Shown here piece by piece: positions 35,276-47,112 of a stretch of DNA of 64,000 nucleotides (positions are counted from its first letter, which is position 1; every line of letters begins with the position of its first letter). This DNA comes from Aromatoleum petrolei (lineage in GTDB: Bacteria; Pseudomonadota; Gammaproteobacteria; Burkholderiales; Rhodocyclaceae), in contig NZ_CP059560.1 of assembly GCF_017894385.1 (NCBI RefSeq), forward strand, positions 2,666,001 to 2,730,000, in the 5' to 3' direction. The notes under the pieces were generated by a model. The model was not told the DNA's origin. It did no database searches and saw only the letters and a list, made by a program, of their open reading frames with translations. The position numbers and the translations under genes are program-made.

Positions 35276-35635
35276 TCAGGCCGGCGACAGGATGTCCAGC
35301 ACCCGCTCCGGCGGCCGGCACAACCGCGTGCCCAGCGGCGTCACGACGATCGGGCGGTTGATCAGGACCGGATGCGCAAGCATCGCGTCGATCAGCTCCC
35401 CGTCGCTGCGTTCCGGCGACCCGAGGCCGAGTTCGGCGAACACCGCCTCCTTGTCGCGCATGATCGCGCGCACCGCGAGGCCGCTGGCCGCGATCAGGCG
35501 GATGAGCTCGTCGCGGCTTGGCGGCGTCTTCAGGTACTCGACGACACGCGGCGCGATGCCGCGCTCGCGCAGGATCTGCAGGGCGCCGCGAGAATTGCTG
35601 CAGCGCGGGTTGTGATAGATGGTTACGTCGGTCAT
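35276..35635 (-). CDS. arsC: ArsC-type arsenate reductase
   Basis: The 119-residue protein has the glutaredoxin-linked ArsC fold. IYHNPRCSNSRGAL carries the catalytic Cys at about residue 12, and the distal arginines occur in NRPIVVTPLGTRLCRPPE. It reduces arsenate to arsenite using glutathione/glutaredoxin. No arsenic efflux or arsR gene is nearby, so it may be a housekeeping ArsC-like protein (YffB/ArsC group). Followed by a flavodoxin-fold gene on the same strand upstream. Confidence 0.88.
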   Translation of the reverse strand: MTDVTIYHNPRCSNSRGALQILRERGIAPRVVEYLKTPPSRDELIRLIAASGLAVRAIMRDKEAVFAELGLGSPERSDGELIDAMLAHPVLINRPIVVTPLGTRLCRPPERVLDILSPA

Positions 35636-35685
35636 GGAAGGCGTGCTCGTGGAAACGGGTGATGGGACGTCGGCGCCGACGGGGC

Positions 35686-36177
35686 TCAGAAAATGCCCAG
35701 CGCGAGCCCGGCTGCAATCCCTGCACCCAGCTCTTCGCAGCGCTTGAGCTCGTCGGCCCCGATGTGCTTCGGCCGAAGTATCTCATCGGGCGTCTGCGCA
35801 TGCGTGCACAGGATCAGGGTCGGCGCGACCGGCTTCAGCCGCCACCCGGTCGCGATGCGATCGATCTGCCGGGCGGCATTGCTGCCGTCGCTGCCCGCAC
35901 ACACCAGCGTCGCGTAGGGCCGGCCGTTGATGCGGTCCAGCACAGCGTAGTAGGTGCGATCGAAGAAATCCTTCATTTGCCCGGAAATCGCGGCCAGGTT
36001 CTCCGGCGTCGCGAAGATGTAGCCGTCCGCGCCCAAAACGTCTTCGGCGCCCGCCTCGCCTGCGTGCAGCAGCCGAACCGCGACCGAGCCTTCGGCAGCG
36101 GCGCCCGCGGCGGCGGCTCGTGCCATCTGCAGCGCACCGCCGGTCATGGAGTGATAGACGATCAGCAGGGTCTTCAT
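35686..36177 (-). CDS. flavodoxin-fold FMN protein
   Basis: The 163-residue protein starts MKTLLIVYHSMTGGALQMAR, whose SMTGG loop matches the FMN phosphate-binding loop of flavodoxins. ADGYIFATPENLAAISGQMK resembles NADPH-dependent FMN reductases of the WrbA type. Cytosolic redox protein; donor and acceptor unknown. Upstream of arsC by 50 bases on the same strand, so possibly co-transcribed. Confidence 0.82.
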   Translation of the reverse strand: MKTLLIVYHSMTGGALQMARAAAAGAAAEGSVAVRLLHAGEAGAEDVLGADGYIFATPENLAAISGQMKDFFDRTYYAVLDRINGRPYATLVCAGSDGSNAARQIDRIATGWRLKPVAPTLILCTHAQTPDEILRPKHIGADELKRCEELGAGIAAGLALGIF

Positions 36178-36740
36178 GGGGGGAAACGGTCCGACAAGAC
36201 CGGAAGTGCCCGGAACAGCTTAGCAGCCGTGCGGGAATCGTGGTCTGTCCCTGTTTTCGTGCTCTGCGACAGTGAATAGGATGCCAGTCAATGATCCAGG
36301 AGCTGGTCACAAAAGCGTATAGCGATTCTTGGCAGCGTGACGGACGTCCGATAATCGTCGCGGCGTTTCGTGCCTGGCTCCGGCACGCGGTCACCCTCGG
36401 CGGTGCCGGTCATTTCCGCCGAGCGGAAGGATAGGGTCACCTAGGGTCACCGACGCGTTGGCGCCGTCCACGCCCGCGACGGACCGCCCGTGGCTCGCGT
36501 GGAAAATGCCCGCCGAATGCAATGGGCGGAAAGGATGCGGCCGCTTGGAGCACGTCTCGAGCGATCGCGGAACTTGGCACGCCGGCCATCTATCATAAAC
36601 GTACCTCGATCCACTGGCTGCCCTAAAAAAGCCGCCTCGACGCGCGGAAACAAGCCTCGGGGACATCAGGATCGATACCAGGCGTTCGCCCGTGAGGGTG
36701 AGCGTCCCCCACAGACGGAAAGACGAAGCAGGAGGTTGCC
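36178..36740. other. 563-base divergent intergenic region with tandem 10-mers
   Basis: No gene is supported between the flavodoxin-fold gene and the small exported-protein gene. It contains two tandem copies of AGGGTCACC (36433-36441 and 36443-36451), a possible operator, and an AGGAGG ribosome site just before 36741. I find no convincing promoter hexamers. Confidence 0.5.
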
Positions 36741-37070
36741 ATGAGTGCCAAATATCGCAAATATTTGTTCGCCGGCACGATTGCGGCAGTCACCGCAGTT
36801 CCACTAGCGGCCAGCGCTGAGACATATGAACTTTTTGGTGAGCGGGGTCCGGCCTCGCACCAGTTGAATTACGACGTCCGCTCCGAAAAAGGAGCCGAAA
36901 TGATGCGGGCTAAGCCGGCGGGGACGAGCGATGCCAAGGGGGAGTTCTCTGCCTTTGAGACCGTCCCTGCCGAAACCGCGGCGCCGCGGCGCATGGGCAC
37001 TTCACTGGAAACCGGTTGGAGCACAAACCCGGCAGCCGTGTATCCTGAAGGCGAGCGCATCACGCCGTGA
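36741..37070 (+). CDS. small exported protein of unknown function
   Basis: The 109-residue protein has a clear signal peptide (YLFAGTIAAVTAVPLAASA, cleavage near residue 26). The mature 83 residues are polar with several GER/GEF segments and no cysteine, membrane span or known motif. A strong AGGAGG site and a terminator at 37120-37155 bracket it, so it is a real single-gene transcript. I do not recognise the family. Base composition here looks less GC-rich than around it, hinting at later acquisition. Confidence 0.7.
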   Translation: MSAKYRKYLFAGTIAAVTAVPLAASAETYELFGERGPASHQLNYDVRSEKGAEMMRAKPAGTSDAKGEFSAFETVPAETAAPRRMGTSLETGWSTNPAAVYPEGERITP

Positions 37071-37119
37071 CCGCTACCGGATGAAGCCGTTCGTGACGGG
37101 TATGAACCGTCATTTCGCA

Positions 37120-37155
37120 GATGCCGGCGGGCCCGAGGCCCCGCCGGCATCTTTT
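37120..37155 (+). terminator. intrinsic terminator of the small exported-protein gene
   Basis: GATGCCGGCGGG (37120-37131) pairs perfectly with CCCGCCGGCATC (37140-37151) across an 8-base loop and is followed by TTTT. It lies 50 bases after the stop at 37070. Confidence 0.9.
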
Positions 37156-37673
37156 CATTCGGCGAATGCCGCGAGATCGGGATTGTCGCCCGACGAGGCT
37201 TCCGCGGTGGTGGTGCAGTGGCTGAGCTGCAGACGCGGCGGTTCGAACGAGAAGATGAACGGGGCCGTCCGCTGCAACACATTGAGGCCCAGAATGGCGC
37301 GGGTCGAGCCCGGGAAGACCGCCGCTTCGACATCCTTGAGCCAGCAACCGCCGCCAATGCTCAACGCCTCGATCGCATACACCGGCACATCGATTTCGGA
37401 CCCGTTCGCGAGCCGACCGCGCAATTCCTTTACGTAACGAACCGCACCCGAACTCTTGAGCTGGGCAAGCATTTCTTCGTTGATCGTCGTGTAGCCTGAA
37501 CCCGTGTCGACCATCAAGTCCACGGCGCCGAGACCTGCGATCCGGCCTTCGACATAGAACGTGGTGCTGCTCGTCGCACGCATGTCGACGCTCATGTCGA
37601 ACTCACCCGCCGATGCGAGGTGGACAGTGCCTGCAAGGAATGCGAAGGCCAGCCGCCGCGGGAGTGTCTTCAT
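37155..37673 (-). CDS. exported retropepsin-like aspartic protease
   Basis: With start at 37673 the 172-residue product has a signal peptide (MKTLPRRLAFAFLAGTVHLA, cleavage near ASA). A single retropepsin-like domain follows, with the catalytic loop VDLMVDTGSGYTTI near residue 55 and a second hydrophobic-Gly motif (AILGLNVLQ) near 130. Such clan AA proteins act as dimers, each supplying one Asp. Target unknown. Convergent with the small exported-protein gene; whether they are functionally linked cannot be told. Confidence 0.8.
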   Translation of the reverse strand: MKTLPRRLAFAFLAGTVHLASAGEFDMSVDMRATSSTTFYVEGRIAGLGAVDLMVDTGSGYTTINEEMLAQLKSSGAVRYVKELRGRLANGSEIDVPVYAIEALSIGGGCWLKDVEAAVFPGSTRAILGLNVLQRTAPFIFSFEPPRLQLSHCTTTAEASSGDNPDLAAFAE

Positions 37674-37825
37674 CCAATGGTCACCGAAGCAAGGGTTGAC
37701 AGGTTGGGCGATCAATCATAACTGGAATTTCTTCCAGCACAATCAATATTTATAACGGCGCAAACAAGCTGTTGCTTTAGCCATTTTCGACGCCCGCGCT
37801 GGTGAGCATTGCCGGCGACAAGGCA

Positions 37826-40348
<2,523 letters not shown>

Positions 40349-40368
40349 CTATGAATCATCAAAGAACG

Positions 40369-40390
40369 CGCCCCGGGAGGGCCCGGGGCG
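40369..40390 (-). terminator. hairpin between dnaN and gyrB
   Basis: CGCCCCGGG-AGGG-CCCGGGGCG is a perfect 9-bp stem 33 bases after the dnaN stop. On the minus strand a short TTT follows a few bases later. It may partly terminate dnaAN transcription before gyrB. Confidence 0.6.
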
Positions 40391-40422
40391 TCAGAACGCT
40401 GCGGCGGCGGGCGCCGTGTGCG

Positions 40423-41529
40423 TCAAATTCGCATCGGCATGACCACGTACTTGAAGCGGTCGTTGCCCGGCAGGGTCACCAGCGCGCTCGAGTTGCCGTC
40501 GTTGAAGCGCCACTCGACCTGGTCCTCGTGGATGTTGGTGAGCACGTCGAGCAGATAGGTGACGTTGAATCCGATGTCGAGCGCGTCGCCGTGATAGTCG
40601 ACTTCGAGCTCCTCCTGCGCTTCTTCCTGTTCGGCGTTGGTCGAGGCAATCTTCAGCATGCCGTCGCCGAGCACGAGGCGCACGCCGCGGAACTTGTCGT
40701 TGGTGAGGATGGCGACGCGCGACAGGGTCGCGAGCAGCGGTGCGCGCTCGAAGGTCAGCAGCTTCTGGTGGTTCTGCGGGATCACGCGCTCGTAGTCGGG
40801 GAATTTGCCGTCGATGAGCTTGGAGACGAGCTCAATCGGGCCGAAGCGGAACACCACCTGATTGCCGGCGAGGACGACTTCGAGCGGGTCCTCGCTGTCG
40901 GCGAGCTGGCGCGCGAGCTCCATGACCGTCTTGCGCGGCAGGATGACCTCGGTGCGCGGCACTTCGGCCTCGAGCGGGCTGGAGGCGAAGGCGAGGCGAT
41001 GGCCGTCGGTGGCGACCATGCGCAGTTCCTTACCGTCGGCGATCAGCAGCAGACCATTGAGATAGTAGCGGATGTCCTGCTGCGCCATCGCGTAGGCGAC
41101 CTGGGCGAGCTGGCGCTTGAAGCTCTTCTGGCTGATGCTGAAGCGCGTGGCGTCGCCGTCGGGCAGGTTCATGCGCGGGTAGTCGGCGGCGGGCAGGGTC
41201 TGCAACGCGAAGCGGCTGCGCCCGGCCTTCACCGTGAGGCGCTTGTCGTCGAGCGTGAGCACCACTTCGCCGGCGGAGGGCAGCGCGCGCAGGATGTCCT
41301 GCAGCTTCTTCGCGGCGACGGTGATGTTGGCGTCCTCGCCGCCGATGTGTCCGCCCGTGGTCGTGCGGATCTGGATCTCGATGTCGGTGGCGAGCAGGGT
41401 GAGCTGGTCGCCGTGCTTCTCGATCAGCACGTTCGACAGGATCGGCAGGGTGTGGCGCTTTTCGACGATGCCGGCGACCGACTGCAGCGGGGCGAGGAGC
41501 GCATCGCGGGTGGTGGTGAGCAGAAGCAT
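40423..41529 (-). CDS. dnaN: DNA polymerase III sliding clamp (beta)
   Basis: The 368-residue protein has three clamp domains. The N-terminal segment LLAPLQSVAGIVEKRHTLPI and the C-terminal YVVMPMRI ending are typical. It forms a dimeric ring that tethers the polymerase to DNA. 68 bases separate it from dnaA upstream, consistent with co-transcription. Confidence 0.98.
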   Translation of the reverse strand: MLLLTTTRDALLAPLQSVAGIVEKRHTLPILSNVLIEKHGDQLTLLATDIEIQIRTTTGGHIGGEDANITVAAKKLQDILRALPSAGEVVLTLDDKRLTVKAGRSRFALQTLPAADYPRMNLPDGDATRFSISQKSFKRQLAQVAYAMAQQDIRYYLNGLLLIADGKELRMVATDGHRLAFASSPLEAEVPRTEVILPRKTVMELARQLADSEDPLEVVLAGNQVVFRFGPIELVSKLIDGKFPDYERVIPQNHQKLLTFERAPLLATLSRVAILTNDKFRGVRLVLGDGMLKIASTNAEQEEAQEELEVDYHGDALDIGFNVTYLLDVLTNIHEDQVEWRFNDGNSSALVTLPGNDRFKYVVMPMRI

Positions 41530-41597
41530 GGCGTCAGGATCTTCCGTTTGAAGTTATTCCGTTTGTCCGGGCAAGGAAGCGGTGCGGCGCGGCACAC

Positions 41598-43025
41598 TCA
41601 TCCGCGCAGCACCTGCGTCAGCACGTGCACGTCGTGGTTGAGCTGCTGGTCCGCGAGGCGCAGGTCCGCGATCGTGCGGCAGGCGTGCAGCACGGTGGTG
41701 TGGTCGCGTCCGCCGAAGGCCTCGCCGATCGCCGGCAGCGACATCGGCGTGAGGTCCTTGGCGAGCCACATCGCGACCTGGCGAGGGCGGGCGATCACGC
41801 GCGTGCGCTTCTTGGAGTGCATGTCGGCGACCTTGATCTTGTAGTAGTCGGCGACCGTCTTCTGGATATGCTCGATGGTGAGCTGGCGGTTGTGCGCGTT
41901 GAGCAGATCCTTGAGCGCGTCCTTCGCCACCTCGAGCGAGATGCCGCGGCCGTGGAAGCGCGCGAAGGCGACGACCTTGTTGAGCGCGCCTTCGAGCTCG
42001 CGCACGTTGGAGCGCAGGTTCTTGGCGATCAGGAAGGCGACGTCGTCGGTGAGCTCGACGCGCAGCGCCTCGGCCTTCTTCTGCAGGATCGCGACGCGCA
42101 TCTCGAGCTCGGGCGGCTCGATCTGCACCGTGAGGCCCCAGTCGAAGCGGGAGATCAGGCGATCTTCCAGGCCCTGGATGTCCTTGGGATAGGTGTCGCA
42201 GGTGATGACGATCTGCTTCCTCGCCTCGGTGAGCGCGTTGAAGGCGTGGAAGAACTCTTCCTGCGTGCGGTTCTTGTTGTTGAAGAACTGGATGTCGTCG
42301 ATCAGCAGCAGGTCGAGCGAGCGGTAGTAGCGCTTGAACGCGTCGAAGCTCTTCTGCTGGTAGGCGCGCACGACGTCGGCGTAGTAATCCTCGACGTGCA
42401 CGTAGCGGATCACCGCGCGCGGGTTGCGCTTGTACACGGCGTTGCCGATGGCGTGCACGAGGTGGGTCTTGCCGAGGCCGACGCCGCCATAGACGAACAG
42501 CGGGTTGTAGGACGTGCCGGGGTTCTGCGCGACCTGCATCGCGGCGGCGCGGGCGAGGTCGTTGGCGCGGCCGGTGACCAGGGTGTCGAAGGTGAAATCG
42601 GGGTTGAGACGCGTCTTCTCGTAGGCGAGATCGGCCGAACTCGCGGTGGGTTCGGGCTCGGCGCGCACGATGATCGCGGGCGCGGCGACCGGCGCTGGGG
42701 CGACGTTCGCGGCCGTCTTCTCGGCGGCGACCGGCATCACCGGTGCCACCGTGCGGGGGGCGGCGCGCGTGTTGCCGGCTTCGGACATCACGAGCTCGAG
42801 CGGCATCGGGCCGCCGTGGAACTCCTCGCCGAGCTCGGCGATGCGCTTGAGATAGCGTTCGCGCACCCACTGCATGACGAAGCGGTTGGGCGCGAACAGG
42901 CGCAGTGACGGTTCGTCGCTCGTGCCGGCCTCCGCACTTAGCGTCTTGATCCAGGTGTTGAACTGCTGCGGCGGCAGTTCACTTTCAAGGCGCGACAGGC
43001 AGAAGGACCAGAAATCTTGACTCAC
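41598..43025 (-). CDS. dnaA: chromosomal replication initiator DnaA
   Basis: With a GTG start at 43025 the protein is 475 residues and begins [20 protein letters not shown], matching domain I. The AAA+ domain has Walker A in [10 protein letters not shown] and Walker B in [10 protein letters not shown]. Domain IV ends with [14 protein letters not shown], the DnaA-box-binding signature. An upstream ATG at 43106 would add 27 residues not seen in the family. It binds TTATCCACA boxes, one of which lies in its own upstream region (43236-43244). Confidence 0.97.
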   Translation of the reverse strand: MSQDFWSFCLSRLESELPPQQFNTWIKTLSAEAGTSDEPSLRLFAPNRFVMQWVRERYLKRIAELGEEFHGGPMPLELVMSEAGNTRAAPRTVAPVMPVAAEKTAANVAPAPVAAPAIIVRAEPEPTASSADLAYEKTRLNPDFTFDTLVTGRANDLARAAAMQVAQNPGTSYNPLFVYGGVGLGKTHLVHAIGNAVYKRNPRAVIRYVHVEDYYADVVRAYQQKSFDAFKRYYRSLDLLLIDDIQFFNNKNRTQEEFFHAFNALTEARKQIVITCDTYPKDIQGLEDRLISRFDWGLTVQIEPPELEMRVAILQKKAEALRVELTDDVAFLIAKNLRSNVRELEGALNKVVAFARFHGRGISLEVAKDALKDLLNAHNRQLTIEHIQKTVADYYKIKVADMHSKKRTRVIARPRQVAMWLAKDLTPMSLPAIGEAFGGRDHTTVLHACRTIADLRLADQQLNHDVHVLTQVLRG

Positions 43026-43235
43026 GGACTCGAAGGCTAGGGCTTGTGACACGATTTCCAATAACGCCTCGTTCCGGCCGGCCGCTGCGATGGAAGGCAG
43101 CGACAAGGAGCAACGATGGCGCGAGTGTGTTTCGGGGGCATCCCGGCTGCCGGTGGCGCGCGACGGGCCGTGATCGGCAGTGCGCGAAGGGCGGGCGGGA
43201 AAGGAAACGCTCGATTCTACCCCCGCACGTCAGAG

Positions 43236-43244
43236 TTATCCACA
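43236..43244 (+). promoter_or_regulatory. DnaA box upstream of dnaA
   Basis: A perfect TTATCCACA lies 211 bases upstream of the dnaA GTG in the 300-base dnaA/rpmH gap. A weaker relative, TTATCCAAT, is at 43280-43288. One perfect box suits autoregulation of dnaA. I find no dense box cluster or long AT-rich tract in this gap. Confidence 0.75.
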
Positions 43245-43264
43245 GCCTGGGGTAAAAATTGTGC

Positions 43265-43293
43265 TTGACAAACAGGGTATTATCCAATTAAAT
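43265..43293 (+). promoter_or_regulatory. sigma-70 promoter of rpmH-rnpA
   Basis: -35 TTGACA (43265-43270), a 17-base spacer and -10 TTAAAT (43288-43293) stand 33 bases before the rpmH ATG. The -35 is a perfect match and the -10 fits 4 of 6. Confidence 0.65.
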
Positions 43294-43325
43294 CCGCGGT
43301 TTGACCCTTTCACTGGCCAACCGAA

Positions 43326-43460
43326 ATGAAACGCACCTATCAGCCTTCCGTCGTCCGTCGCAAGCGCACCCATGGTTTCCTGGTCCGCATGAAGACCCGT
43401 GGCGGTCGCGCCGTCATCCGCGCTCGTCGCGCCAAGGGCCGTCATCGCCTCGCCGTCTGA
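43326..43460 (+). CDS. rpmH: 50S ribosomal protein L34
   Basis: The 44-residue basic protein reads [20 protein letters not shown] with a C-terminal [10 protein letters not shown], the full-length L34. It is the first gene of the plus-strand rpmH-rnpA-yidD-yidC-mnmE operon and divergent from dnaA, the classic arrangement near bacterial origins. Confidence 0.98.
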   Translation: MKRTYQPSVVRRKRTHGFLVRMKTRGGRAVIRARRAKGRHRLAV

Positions 43461-43461
43461 G

Positions 43462-43821
43462 GTGAGCAGCCCGTCGGGCGTTGATCAGAGATTCCTCAGC
43501 GCCTACAGATTACGCAAAACGGATGAGTATTCATCCGTTTTTGCTTTTCGGCGGGCGATCAAGGGACGCTTCTTCGTCGTTCATTATCGTCCCAACGAAC
43601 TCGGCACGGCGCGCCTCGGCGTCGTGGTGGCGAAGAAGCTGGCGAAACGCGCCAACGTGCGCAACCTGGTGAAACGCATCGTGCGCGAACAGTTTCGCAA
43701 GATCCGTGCGGTACTCCCCCACCACGACCTGATCGTGCGCCTGCACGCGCCGGTCAGGGATGCGACGCGCGCGATGATCAACGAAGACATCGCGCAGCTC
43801 TTCGCGCGCCTGCGGCCATGA
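43462..43821 (+). CDS. rnpA: ribonuclease P protein component
   Basis: The 119-residue basic protein assists the RNase P RNA in maturing tRNA 5' ends. The signature [18 protein letters not shown] (about residues 56-75) is intact, preceded by [21 protein letters not shown] choose the GTG at 43462, one base after the rpmH stop; an ATG inside rpmH (43399) would overlap it heavily. Overlaps yidD by four bases. Confidence 0.93.
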   Translation: MSSPSGVDQRFLSAYRLRKTDEYSSVFAFRRAIKGRFFVVHYRPNELGTARLGVVVAKKLAKRANVRNLVKRIVREQFRKIRAVLPHHDLIVRLHAPVRDATRAMINEDIAQLFARLRP

Positions 43822-44030
43822 TGAAGTCCCTGCTCCTCGGCCTGCTGCGCGTGTACAAATACGCGATCAGCCCGATGCTGGGGCGCAACTGCCGTTTTCA
43901 CCCGAGTTGTTCCGAATACGCGGCCGAGGCCGTCCAGCGCCACGGCGCCCGCAAGGGCGGGTGGCTGGCACTCAAGCGGGTGGGCCGTTGCCACCCATTC
44001 CATCCGGGCGGGTATGATCCCGTTCCCTGA
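43818..44030 (+). CDS. yidD: membrane protein insertion efficiency factor YidD
   Basis: The 70-residue protein contains the family core [20 protein letters not shown] with its conserved cysteines and ends [12 protein letters not shown]. It is a small membrane-associated protein helping YidC-dependent insertion. Overlaps rnpA by ATGA and precedes yidC by 24 bases. Confidence 0.96.
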   Translation: MMKSLLLGLLRVYKYAISPMLGRNCRFHPSCSEYAAEAVQRHGARKGGWLALKRVGRCHPFHPGGYDPVP

Positions 44031-44054
44031 CTCTTCCCAGAACATAAGAATCCG

Positions 44055-45713
44055 ATGGACCAGCGTCGACTGATACTCTTCCTCATCTTCTCCTTCGCCG
44101 TGATCATGCTGTGGGACGGCTGGCAGAAGCACAATCGTCCCGCTCCCGCGCCGACTGCGGCGGTAGCCGAGCAGCAGGCGCCGGGTTCGTCCGTTCCCGG
44201 TGCGGTGCCGACGCCCAGCGCGAGCATGGCCGGTGTGTCGGCGGTGCCGGAAGCGCGTGGGGCGGTATCCAGCGCTCCGCGCGTGACGGTACGCACCGAC
44301 GTGATGACCGCCGAGGTGTCCGCCGAAGGCGGCAGCATCGTTCGCCTTGAGCTCGCGCAGCACAAGTCCAAGGCCGACGTGTCGCGCAACTTCGTGCTGT
44401 TCGACGACGGCGCCGAGCACCTGTACGCCGCGCAGTCCGGCCTGATCGGTGAGGGCTTGCCGAACCACAAGACGGCGTTCGCACTGCCGGCCGGCGAGCA
44501 GGTGCTCAAGGACGGCCAGGACAGCCTGACGCTGCGCCTCGAGGCGCCCGAGCAGAACGGCGTGAAGGTCGCGAAGCTGATGACGTTCCATCGCGGCAGC
44601 TACCTCGTCGACGTGGCCTACGAGATCGTGAACGGTGGCGGTGCGCCGCTCAATGCGCACGCGTATTTCCAGATGACGCGCGACGGCAAGCCGGCGGAAG
44701 CGGTCGAAGGCTTCGGCGTGAACGTGTTCACCGGCCCCGCGTTCTACAGCGAGGCGGAGAAGTTCCAGAAGGTGAAGTTCGAGGAGATCGACAACGGCAA
44801 GGCGAAGTTCGTGAAGAAGGCGAACGACGGCTGGGTGGCGCTGGTGCAGCACTACTTCGTCAGCGCATGGCTGCCGCAGGAAGGGGTCGAGCGCGAGTTC
44901 TTCGCGCGCAAGGTCGGCGACGGCCTCTACTCGTCGGGCCTGATCCTGCCGGTCGCGGCCGTTGCGCCGGGCGACAAGGGCATGGTGGCGACGCGCCTGT
45001 ATGCCGGTCCGCAGGAGCAGGACAAGCTCGAAGGCATCGCCAAGGGGCTCGATCTGGTGGTCGATTACGGCTGGCTGACGGTGATTGCGGCGCCGCTGTT
45101 CTGGGTCCTGTCGTGGTTCCACAAGCTGCTCGGCAACTGGGGCTGGGCGATCATCCTCGTCACCGTGCTGATCAAGGCGGCCTTCTTCCCGCTGTCGGCG
45201 GCGAGCTACAAGTCGATGGCCAAGATGCGCGTGCTGGGTCCGCGCATGCAGCGCCTGAAGGAGCTGTACGGCAACGACAAGGTCAAGCTGCAGCAGGAAA
45301 TGATGGAAATGTACAAGCGGGAGAAGATCAACCCGCTGGGCGGCTGCCTGCCGATCCTCGTGCAGATCCCGGTGTTCATCTCGCTCTACTGGGTGCTGCT
45401 GGGCAGCGTCGAGATGCGCCACGCCCCGTGGCTGGGCTGGATCCAGGATCTTTCGTCCAAGGACCCGTACTTCATCCTGCCCATCATCATGGGTGCGACG
45501 ATGCTGATCCAGACCAAGCTCAACCCGACGCCGCCGGACCCGATCCAGGCCAAGGTGATGCTCGCGATGCCGATCGTGTTCACCGTCATGTTCCTGTGGT
45601 TCCCGTCCGGCCTGGTGCTGTACTGGGTCGTGAACAACACGCTGTCGATTGCCCAGCAGTGGCAGATTACGAGGATGATCGAAGGTGGAAAGTCCGGCGC
45701 GAAGCCTGCCTGA
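44055..45713 (+). CDS. yidC: membrane protein insertase YidC
   Basis: The 552-residue inner-membrane insertase has an N-terminal helix ([18 protein letters not shown]), a large periplasmic beta domain (about 75-335) and the conserved five-helix insertase core (from about 355, [20 protein letters not shown]). [20 protein letters not shown] lies in the core and the end is [15 protein letters not shown]. Length is typical of Gram-negative YidC. Its last 29 bases overlap mnmE. Confidence 0.98.
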   Translation: MDQRRLILFLIFSFAVIMLWDGWQKHNRPAPAPTAAVAEQQAPGSSVPGAVPTPSASMAGVSAVPEARGAVSSAPRVTVRTDVMTAEVSAEGGSIVRLELAQHKSKADVSRNFVLFDDGAEHLYAAQSGLIGEGLPNHKTAFALPAGEQVLKDGQDSLTLRLEAPEQNGVKVAKLMTFHRGSYLVDVAYEIVNGGGAPLNAHAYFQMTRDGKPAEAVEGFGVNVFTGPAFYSEAEKFQKVKFEEIDNGKAKFVKKANDGWVALVQHYFVSAWLPQEGVEREFFARKVGDGLYSSGLILPVAAVAPGDKGMVATRLYAGPQEQDKLEGIAKGLDLVVDYGWLTVIAAPLFWVLSWFHKLLGNWGWAIILVTVLIKAAFFPLSAASYKSMAKMRVLGPRMQRLKELYGNDKVKLQQEMMEMYKREKINPLGGCLPILVQIPVFISLYWVLLGSVEMRHAPWLGWIQDLSSKDPYFILPIIMGATMLIQTKLNPTPPDPIQAKVMLAMPIVFTVMFLWFPSGLVLYWVVNNTLSIAQQWQITRMIEGGKSGAKPA

Positions 45714-47040
45714 TACCATCGCCGCCGTCGCGACCGCGCCCGGTCGCGGCGGGATCGGCGTGATCCGCGTGTCGGGCGCAGCGCTCGTGCCGATGGCGCG
45801 GGCGCTCACCGGCAAGACCCCCGAACCCCGCGCTGCGGGGTTCGCGCGTTTTCTGGATGGCGAAGGGCGCGCGATCGACGAGGGGCTCCTGCTGTACTTC
45901 CCCGCGCCGAACTCCTTTACCGGTGAGGACGTGCTGGAATTGCAGGGCCATGGCGGGCCGGTGGTGATGCAGATGCTGCTCGCGCGCTGCGTCGAGCTCG
46001 GCGCGCGTCTCGCGGAGCCGGGTGAGTTCTCGCGCCGCGCCTTCCTCAACGGCAAGATGGACCTGACGCAGGCGGAGGCCGTTGCGGATCTGATCGAGGC
46101 GTCGACGGTCGCGGCGGCGCGCTCGGCCCTGCGTTCGCTGTCGGGGGCGTTCTCGGACGAGATGCACCGCATCACCGACGCGCTGATCGACCTGCGCATG
46201 CTGGTCGAGGCGACGCTGGATTTCCCCGAGGAGGAGGTCGAGTTCCTCGAGAAGGCGCGCGCGCTGGAGCGCCTCGAGGGCATCCGCAGCCAGCTGGTCG
46301 ACGTGCTGGATCGTGCGCGCCAGGGGGCGCTGCTGCGCACCGGCATGAACGTCGTGCTGGTGGGGCGGCCCAACGTCGGCAAGTCCAGCCTGCTCAACTG
46401 CCTCGCCGGCGAGGAGCGGGCGATCGTGACCGAGATCGCCGGCACGACGCGCGACGCGCTGCGCGAGACGATCGCGATCGAGGGCATCCCCATCCATGTG
46501 ATCGACACCGCGGGGCTGCGCGACACCGAGGACCCGGTGGAGAAGATCGGGGTGGAGCGGACCTGGCGCGAGATCGGGCGTGCGGACGTGATCCTGCGCC
46601 TGGTCGATGCGCGCAGCGGCGGGGATGGGCCGGACGACGCGATCGACGCGGCGCTGCCTGCCGGGGTGGAGCGCATCACCGTGCACAACAAGATCGACCT
46701 GTGCGGGATGGCGGCCGAGCGCAGGGAGTCCGAGGGCAGGGTGTCGGTGTACCTGTCGGCGCAGCGCGGCGAGGGTGTCGATTTGCTGCGGACCGAGCTG
46801 CTGCGCGTTGCGGGCTGGCACGCGCACGGCGAGGATGTGGTGCTGGCGCGCGAACGCCACCTGGCGGCGCTGCGCGCCGCGCTCGGCCATGTCGAGGCGG
46901 CGCAGCTTCAGAGTGCGGCACTCGAGCTCTTCGCCGAGGAGCTGCGCCAGGCGCAGGAGCGCATCGGCGAGATCACCGGTGAGTTCACGGCGGATGATCT
47001 GCTTGGGGTGATCTTTTCGCGCTTCTGCATTGGAAAGTAG
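45685..47040 (+). CDS. mnmE: tRNA modification GTPase MnmE
   Basis: The 451-residue protein works with MnmG on the wobble uridine (cmnm5U) of several tRNAs. It has an N-terminal folate-binding domain ([20 protein letters not shown]), a G domain ([12 protein letters not shown] near 225, [21 protein letters not shown]) and the C-terminal CIGK. The GTG start at 45685 lies inside the yidC 3' end. mnmG and the parAB genes that often follow in other genomes are not here. Confidence 0.97.
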   Translation: MESPARSLPDTIAAVATAPGRGGIGVIRVSGAALVPMARALTGKTPEPRAAGFARFLDGEGRAIDEGLLLYFPAPNSFTGEDVLELQGHGGPVVMQMLLARCVELGARLAEPGEFSRRAFLNGKMDLTQAEAVADLIEASTVAAARSALRSLSGAFSDEMHRITDALIDLRMLVEATLDFPEEEVEFLEKARALERLEGIRSQLVDVLDRARQGALLRTGMNVVLVGRPNVGKSSLLNCLAGEERAIVTEIAGTTRDALRETIAIEGIPIHVIDTAGLRDTEDPVEKIGVERTWREIGRADVILRLVDARSGGDGPDDAIDAALPAGVERITVHNKIDLCGMAAERRESEGRVSVYLSAQRGEGVDLLRTELLRVAGWHAHGEDVVLARERHLAALRAALGHVEAAQLQSAALELFAEELRQAQERIGEITGEFTADDLLGVIFSRFCIGK

Positions 47041-47088
47041 GCGAAATGCATGATCGCGATGCGAAACGCATGAGGGGGTGGCCGCCCT

Positions 47089-47104
47089 TGTTCCACGTGA
47101 AACG
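47089..47104. promoter_or_regulatory. parS-like centromere site 1
   Basis: TGTTCCACGTGAAACG matches 14 of 16 positions of the chromosomal ParB-binding consensus TGTTTCACGTGAAACA. It lies 9 bases before the permease ATG and 49 after mnmE, about 4 kb from dnaA. Confidence 0.75.
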
Positions 47105-47112
47105 GGTTCGGG

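Noticed and set aside
36574..36599. Possible promoter TTGGCA...TATCAT or sigma-54 TGGCAC upstream of the small exported-protein gene
   Set aside because: Spacing is 11 bases for the sigma-70 pair, and no GC element stands at the right distance for sigma-54.
43584..46691. 1035-codon minus-strand open frame opposite rnpA-yidC-mnmE
   Set aside because: Spans several certain genes in antisense and has no domain content.
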